A stretch of 9,080 nt of DNA from a bacterium (GTDB lineage Bacteria > Bdellovibrionota_C > UBA2361 > OMII01). The position numbers and the translations under genes were made by a program. The notes below the pieces were generated by a model. The model was not told the origin of the DNA. It made no database searches and saw nothing but the letters and a program-made list of their open reading frames with translations. Positions 5,555-9,080 of the stretch are shown in pieces (within the stretch, counting starts at the first letter, position 1; each line of letters opens with the position of its first letter). Location: positions 1 through 9,080 of the forward strand of contig JAFMIS010000083.1 in assembly GCA_017853915.1 (NCBI GenBank). The letters run 5' to 3'.

Positions 5555-5600
5555 GCCGGTTACGGCAAATGAAGCGGTGTTATACCGCTTTCGGTCTTTT
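5555..5600 (+). terminator. Tandem hairpins after lgt, probable terminator
   Basis: GCCG-GTTA-CGGC (5555-5566) is followed by a perfect 7-bp stem, AAGCGGT (5572-5578) with ACCGCTT (5584-5590), around GTTAT. A T-rich stretch ending TTTT (5597-5600) comes after. The T-run starts several bases after the stem, which is weaker than the classic arrangement. The position, 50 bases after the lgt stop and before the next gene, fits the end of the rpmE-tlpA-lgt unit. Confidence 0.5.
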
Positions 5601-5645
5601 GAAGAAGCTCACAGTCAGGCAGCATGAGGGGGAGAGCGTTTTAGG

Positions 5646-6212
5646 ATGAGGTGTATGGGGCAGGACTCACGGCGCCGTTTTTTACGGAATAGTCGTTCCA
5701 GGAGAGTGGTGGGGCGGCCTGCATACTCACTGATTGTCCTCGGGGCATTGTCAATCTTTGCGCTCTCGGGTTGTGGTGTAATCAAGAAGAAGCCCGAATC
5801 CCAACCCTCTGAGCTACAGCTCGTCGGTAAACCAATGCAGCCCGAGCAAGCCAAAGAGGTGCTCTCGGAGGTGGGTAGTAATTTCGCGTATGGCCCCGGT
5901 TTGGGAGATGCCGCTGTGACCGTTGGAACAGTCGTGGTATTTCCACCCTATGCGTTGTATCTTTTAGGGAACGCGGTTCTTTCACTCAGTGGCTACGAGC
6001 CCGTAACCGTTTCCTCAATGCTTCCGCCCGACGAGGGTAAGGCGTGGTCAGATACCTACGATTCCGTGGTGTCCGGCCCGGGAAAAGTAGTAGCCGCTGT
6101 GGCTGGTCACGAGTATCGGTCACGAGAGGTCGCGGATGATAGAATGCGTAAGCTCACGCAGGAGATAGAAGCCTCTAACGTGAAGGCATCACAGGTAAAG
6201 ACGTTGCAATGA
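5646..6212 (+). CDS. Putative lipoprotein of unknown function
   Basis: This 188-aa protein is not recognised. Its long, very basic N-terminus (SRRRFLRNSRSRR, residues 8-20) leads to a hydrophobic stretch SLIVLGALSIFALSGC ending in a lipobox LSGC (Cys43), so it should be a lipid-anchored envelope protein processed by Lgt and Lsp. The mature part starts GVIKKKPESQ. It contains a second hydrophobic segment (about 89-115, VTVGTVVVFPPYALYLLG) that may be buried or membrane-associated. A Gly/Ala-rich stretch and a charged C-terminal helix (DDRMRKLTQEIEAS) follow. SRRRFLR matches the twin-arginine consensus, although it is unusually far from the hydrophobic core. ATG 5655, preceded by GAGGTG, is an alternative start, and a purine run (5627-5633) serves ATG 5646 poorly. 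Its stop overlaps the nadK start. Confidence 0.82.
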   Translation: MRCMGQDSRRRFLRNSRSRRVVGRPAYSLIVLGALSIFALSGCGVIKKKPESQPSELQLVGKPMQPEQAKEVLSEVGSNFAYGPGLGDAAVTVGTVVVFPPYALYLLGNAVLSLSGYEPVTVSSMLPPDEGKAWSDTYDSVVSGPGKVVAAVAGHEYRSREVADDRMRKLTQEIEASNVKASQVKTLQ

Positions 6213-7081
6213 ATCAGCGAATAGGTTTGGTCTTACGACCCGGAAATCAAAAGATCGTGGCGCTTGCGAAAGAGGTCATGGCGTGGTGCGCACAGCGATC
6301 GATAGGGGTCGAAGTTGATACCCAGAGTGCCAAGACCCTTAAGCTTTCAACCCCCGGGATTGATGCGCGTGAACTTGTCGAGCGAGCTGATCCGATCGTA
6401 ACACTCGGTGGTGATGGCACGCTGATCGGAGTCGCCCGGTATGTAAAGGGAAAATGCCCAGTTTTTATCGGTGTCAACTTCGGTAACCTCGGATTCCTCA
6501 CAGAGGTGAGGCCTGATGAAGTTTTTGTCGTTCTCGAAGACGCGCTTAAAGCGAAGGTGAGCTGCGCTGAGCGAGTGCTTCTTTTTGTGCAGATTGAACG
6601 TGATGGCGCGGTGTGTTTCGAGTCGCAAGCGGTCAATGATGTGGTAGTTCAAAAGGGAGCGAAATCGCCCCTTCCAGACCTCGATCTCTCGGTGAACGAT
6701 CACGACGTCGCGCGCATCCGCGCTGATGGAATCATCTTCGCGACACCGACAGGCTCAACTGCCTACTCACTTGCGGCTGGTGGATCGATCGCCCACCCCT
6801 CATTAAGTGTTATCTTGGTGACACCGATCTGTCCTCACTCTCTCACCAATCGCCCCCTCATTCTCCCCGGCTCAGCCCGCATCGAGGTTGAAATACCCAA
6901 AGTTCTCGATGAGGTCCTTGTCACGGTGGATGGACAGGTATCTGAGCGCCTGCGGCCCGGGGATATCGTCAAGGTAAGCCAGGCCAAGCAAACAGTGCGG
7001 TTTGTTATCTCTGACGATAAGAGCTACTTCGATATCCTACGCACAAAGCTCAACTGGGGCGTGCCTAACAAGCCCGATTAG
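6209..7081 (+). CDS. nadK: NAD kinase
   Basis: NadK phosphorylates NAD to NADP in the cytoplasm using ATP or polyphosphate. The 290-aa protein has the full set of family motifs: GGDGT (67-71, catalytic Asp69), NFGNLGFL (90-97), AVNDVV (141-146, Asn143 and Asp144 binding NAD ribose and nicotinamide), DGIIFATPTGSTAYSLAAGG (173-192), and the C-terminal VTVDGQ. The length is normal. ATG 6209 overlaps the preceding lipoprotein stop as ATGA, which suggests translational coupling. Only a weak AGG lies 13 bases upstream. recN follows, an arrangement also found in E. coli and other bacteria. Confidence 0.97.
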   Translation: MNQRIGLVLRPGNQKIVALAKEVMAWCAQRSIGVEVDTQSAKTLKLSTPGIDARELVERADPIVTLGGDGTLIGVARYVKGKCPVFIGVNFGNLGFLTEVRPDEVFVVLEDALKAKVSCAERVLLFVQIERDGAVCFESQAVNDVVVQKGAKSPLPDLDLSVNDHDVARIRADGIIFATPTGSTAYSLAAGGSIAHPSLSVILVTPICPHSLTNRPLILPGSARIEVEIPKVLDEVLVTVDGQVSERLRPGDIVKVSQAKQTVRFVISDDKSYFDILRTKLNWGVPNKPD

Positions 7082-7192
7082 CGCGGGGATTTGCGTCAAA
7101 TTAATACAACGCCGTTACAAACAGCTTGCAGTTCGCGCCACCCCATAGCAAAATCACGACAGTCACCTCGTATGGTGAGCACGTGGGGAACA

Positions 7193-8842
7193 ATGCTTTC
7201 TGAACTCACAATCAATAACTTCGCGATAATTGAGCGGCAGTCAATATCGTTGCATCCCAATTTCAACGTCATTAGTGGAGAGACGGGAGCGGGAAAGTCG
7301 ATCATTCTTCATGCCCTGGAATTTATTCTTGGAGGAAAAGGATCGGCGAGTCTGATCCGCAGTGGAGCGGAGCAGATGGAGGTGCAGGCGCTCTTTGATC
7401 TTAGTGAGATCCCCGCGGCTATTCGCGCCGAACTTCCCGAGATTGTAGGCGATGGTGATGAGCTCGTTGTCTCACGTACGCAACCAAGAGAGGGCAGGGG
7501 CAAGGTCCTGATTAATGGCAGGCTTGGCACTGTATCGCTCCTTGAGGAGATCGTGCGCAAGTTAGTTAATATCTGTAGTCAGCATCATCAGACTAAACTT
7601 CTGGACCCCCGCTATCATCTGGAGCTTCTTGATGGGTTTGCCGACTCCGAGCGCCTGTGTGAGCGCTTCCGGGAAGCGCATGAGAAATGGACGGTGGCGC
7701 GCGAGCGATTATTTGAAATTCAACAAGCGCAGGCGCACGGCGCGCGGCGACGAGAAGAGCTTGAGATCCTACTTGAGGAGTTAGAGGCCCTACCACAACT
7801 GAAGGCTGGGCGTCGTAAAGATCTCGATAATGAGATTAAGCGAATCGGTAATTTTGAGCGCCTCAATAACGCGGGCCAGCGGGCTCTTGAGCTACTATCC
7901 GGAGATGATGGGCTCGGAGTAAAGCTGCGTGAGTTGTCGGGAGTGTTGTCCGATTTAGTTCGATGTGATCCCTCAACCTCATCGATCGTCAGTAACTTTG
8001 AGGTGGCGCGTGATGCTCTGACACGGAGTGAGTTGGCGATCGGACGGTACGTGCACACGATCGACGCCGATACGTCAACGCTGGAAGAACTTCGCGAAGA
8101 GCTCTCTGAGTTGGCTCGACTCGAGCGTAAATACAAAACTGATGACGCAGGTTTGTGTGAGCGCAGAGACCGGGCGAAAGAGGAGCTCTCTCAATTAAGT
8201 GGCGGGGAGGGTATAAAGAATTTGGAGCGCGAGGTCGCCGCATGTTTGGTTGAGGTTAAGAGGCTGGGAGAGGACTTGCGAAAGGTTCGAAAGAAAGCCG
8301 CCAAAGCGCTCACCGCCTCGGTATCAGAGGCCCTCGCGGAATTAAATATGGTGGATGCTCGCCTTGAGGTTCGCTTTACGGAGTGTGAACCCGCCCCGCG
8401 CGGACTCGATAAGGTAGACTTCCTTATGGCGACCAATAAAGGCGAAGCGCCAGCGCAGCTCTCCCAGATCGCTTCTGGTGGCGAGTTGTCGCGGGTGATG
8501 CTCGTATTAAAGAAGATCCTGCGCGAGCAATCTGGGGTGAATGTTCTGATCTTTGATGAGGTCGACACCGGCATCTCAGGCGGGGTAGCTCGGTCGGTCG
8601 GCCGAATGCTTAAAGATATAGCCTCGCAATCCCAGGTTGTGTGTATCACCCACCTGCCCCAGGTTGCCTCGCTCTCCGATAAGCACTTTCTCGTCCAGAA
8701 GGAGGTCGGGGACAGGGCGGTGACGGTCATTAAGGCCCTATCGGAGGCTGAAAAGGTCGATGAGATAGCCCGGATGTTGGCCGGCTTTACCATTACCGAG
8801 GCCTCCCGGGCCTCAGCTCGTGAGCTGATCGAATCGCGTTGA
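7193..8842 (+). CDS. recN: DNA repair protein RecN
   Basis: RecN is an SMC-like ATPase that acts early in RecA-dependent double-strand-break repair. The 549-aa protein begins MLSELTINNFAIIERQ, as RecN proteins do. It has Walker A GETGAGKS (29-36), a conserved HHQTKLLDPRYHLELLD segment, and long coiled-coil arms (roughly 160-400). The ABC signature IASGGELSR is at 426-434, Walker B LIFDEVDTG has Asp455 and Glu456, and a THLPQVA switch segment follows. The length is typical. The frame is open from TTG 7091, but homology places the start at ATG 7193, with GGGGA close upstream. In the 111 bases after nadK I see no clear promoter and no E. coli-type LexA box (CTGT-N8-ACAG), so it is probably read from the nadK transcript. 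Confidence 0.97.
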   Translation: MLSELTINNFAIIERQSISLHPNFNVISGETGAGKSIILHALEFILGGKGSASLIRSGAEQMEVQALFDLSEIPAAIRAELPEIVGDGDELVVSRTQPREGRGKVLINGRLGTVSLLEEIVRKLVNICSQHHQTKLLDPRYHLELLDGFADSERLCERFREAHEKWTVARERLFEIQQAQAHGARRREELEILLEELEALPQLKAGRRKDLDNEIKRIGNFERLNNAGQRALELLSGDDGLGVKLRELSGVLSDLVRCDPSTSSIVSNFEVARDALTRSELAIGRYVHTIDADTSTLEELREELSELARLERKYKTDDAGLCERRDRAKEELSQLSGGEGIKNLEREVAACLVEVKRLGEDLRKVRKKAAKALTASVSEALAELNMVDARLEVRFTECEPAPRGLDKVDFLMATNKGEAPAQLSQIASGGELSRVMLVLKKILREQSGVNVLIFDEVDTGISGGVARSVGRMLKDIASQSQVVCITHLPQVASLSDKHFLVQKEVGDRAVTVIKALSEAEKVDEIARMLAGFTITEASRASARELIESR

Positions 8843-8893
8843 AATAGAGCGTTTTAGCCTACTTAGGTAGTGTTTTCGGCCCAGAATTTGACC

Positions 8894-8949
8894 CTGGCGG
8901 GAGGCTCACGTAGCCTTTCGGGTGCCCAATAAAGGGCATCTGAGGCCAG
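8894..8949 (+). ncRNA. Candidate structured 5' leader: three-way junction reaching the RBS
   Basis: Three helices can form together. P1 is CTGGC (8894-8898) with GCCAG (8945-8949). P2 is 8899-8906 with 8912-8919, 8 bp with two G-U pairs and loop CACGT. P3 is GGTGCCC (8921-8927) with GGGCATC (8934-8940), with one G-U pair and loop AATAAA. P1 stacks directly on P2. The ribosome binding site GAGG (8942-8945) sits in the strand between P3 and P1, with its last base inside P1 and the start codon one base beyond. This geometry would let folding control translation of the next gene. I could not match it to a known riboswitch class by eye. The pairing is seen; the regulatory role is inferred. Confidence 0.45.
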
Positions 8950-8950
8950 C

Positions 8951-9080
8951 ATGACCCAGTCAGTAGAGACACAACAGCCGGTAGCACCAAAGGTAAGGCG
9001 GGAGCGCGTTCTGCTCCTTGTCGCGGCGCTGCTTGCGCTCCTGGCTATCAGCTCCTCCCTCTGGCTACCGGCATGGGACG
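8951..9080 (+). CDS. Start of a membrane-anchored protein (runs off the window)
   Basis: Only the first 43 codons are present. ATG 8951 has GAGG (8942-8945) 5 bases upstream. The peptide has a short polar N-terminus with three arginines and a lysine (KVRRERV, about residues 14-20). A strongly hydrophobic stretch follows, LLLVAALLALLAISSSLWL (21-39), then PAWD. This pattern fits a signal anchor or an uncleaved signal peptide with the rest outside the cytoplasm. No lipobox is visible. The family cannot be told from this fragment. It lies 108 bp after recN and directly after the candidate structured leader. Confidence 0.75.
   Translation, partial: MTQSVETQQPVAPKVRRERVLLLVAALLALLAISSSLWLPAWD

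Noticed and set aside
6247..6703. Minus-strand open frames opposite nadK, and similar long frames opposite recN (7720-8793)
   Set aside because: They lie antisense to strongly conserved genes, have Ser/Arg-rich compositions typical of shadow frames, and have no start signals.
7091..7192. N-terminal extension of RecN from TTG 7091 (34 extra residues), or ATG 7172
   Set aside because: RecN proteins begin at the residues encoded from 7193 (MLSELTI...). The extension has no family resemblance and no ribosome binding site.
7082..7192. SOS (LexA) box upstream of recN
   Set aside because: No CTGT-N8-ACAG or other well-formed palindromic operator is seen. Isolated ACAG occurrences have no matching half-site.
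8859..8876. Intrinsic terminator after recN (CTAC-TTAG-GTAG followed by TGTTTT)
   Set aside because: The stem is only 4 bp and weak, and the T-run is short, so it does not stand out from background.
8894..8949. Hammerhead ribozyme or guanidine-II (mini-ykkC) riboswitch identity for the three-way junction
   Set aside because: The junction lacks the CUGANGA and GAAA core strands of a hammerhead. The loops are CACGT and AATAAA rather than two ACGR loops.

Overview
The window reads as ordinary chromosomal DNA of a Gram-negative, proteobacteria-like bacterium of moderate GC content. It has two lipobox-bearing proteins, a gene for the enzyme that lipidates them, and the nadK-recN neighbourhood found in many bacteria. 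The layout might suit a deltaproteobacterial or related lineage, but no single sequence here fixes the taxonomy. I see no phage, transposase, CRISPR or restriction gene.

Left part (1-1850): a long imperfect hairpin lies at the window edge. It is followed by about 180 bases without a recognisable gene, then an RluA-type RNA pseudouridine synthase on the plus strand. That gene meets, stop codon to stop codon with no gap, a minus-strand protein made of two degenerate zf-TFIIB-like modules.

Middle part (1851-3823): two glycine tRNA genes (anticodons GCC and CCC) flank three tandem copies of a 50-67 bp palindromic repeat. A promoter-like site and a hairpin-containing leader then precede a two-gene cluster of unrecognised proteins (274 and 129 aa).

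Right part (3824-8842): rpmE (ribosomal protein L31), a TlpA/ResA-like lipoprotein thioredoxin and lgt (prolipoprotein diacylglyceryl transferase) are packed as a probable operon that ends in a hairpin. Next come an unrecognised lipoprotein gene overlapping nadK by 4 bp, and then recN. Lgt would be expected to lipidate both lipoproteins encoded here. NadK supplies NADP(H) and RecN acts in double-strand-break repair.

Right edge (8843-9080): the start of a membrane-anchored protein is preceded by about 55 bases that can fold into a compact three-way junction reaching the ribosome binding site. This is the best candidate for an undescribed element in the window. The inter-tRNA repeats and the zinc-ligand-poor zf-TFIIB tandem protein come next. 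Most of the window is conserved housekeeping DNA.
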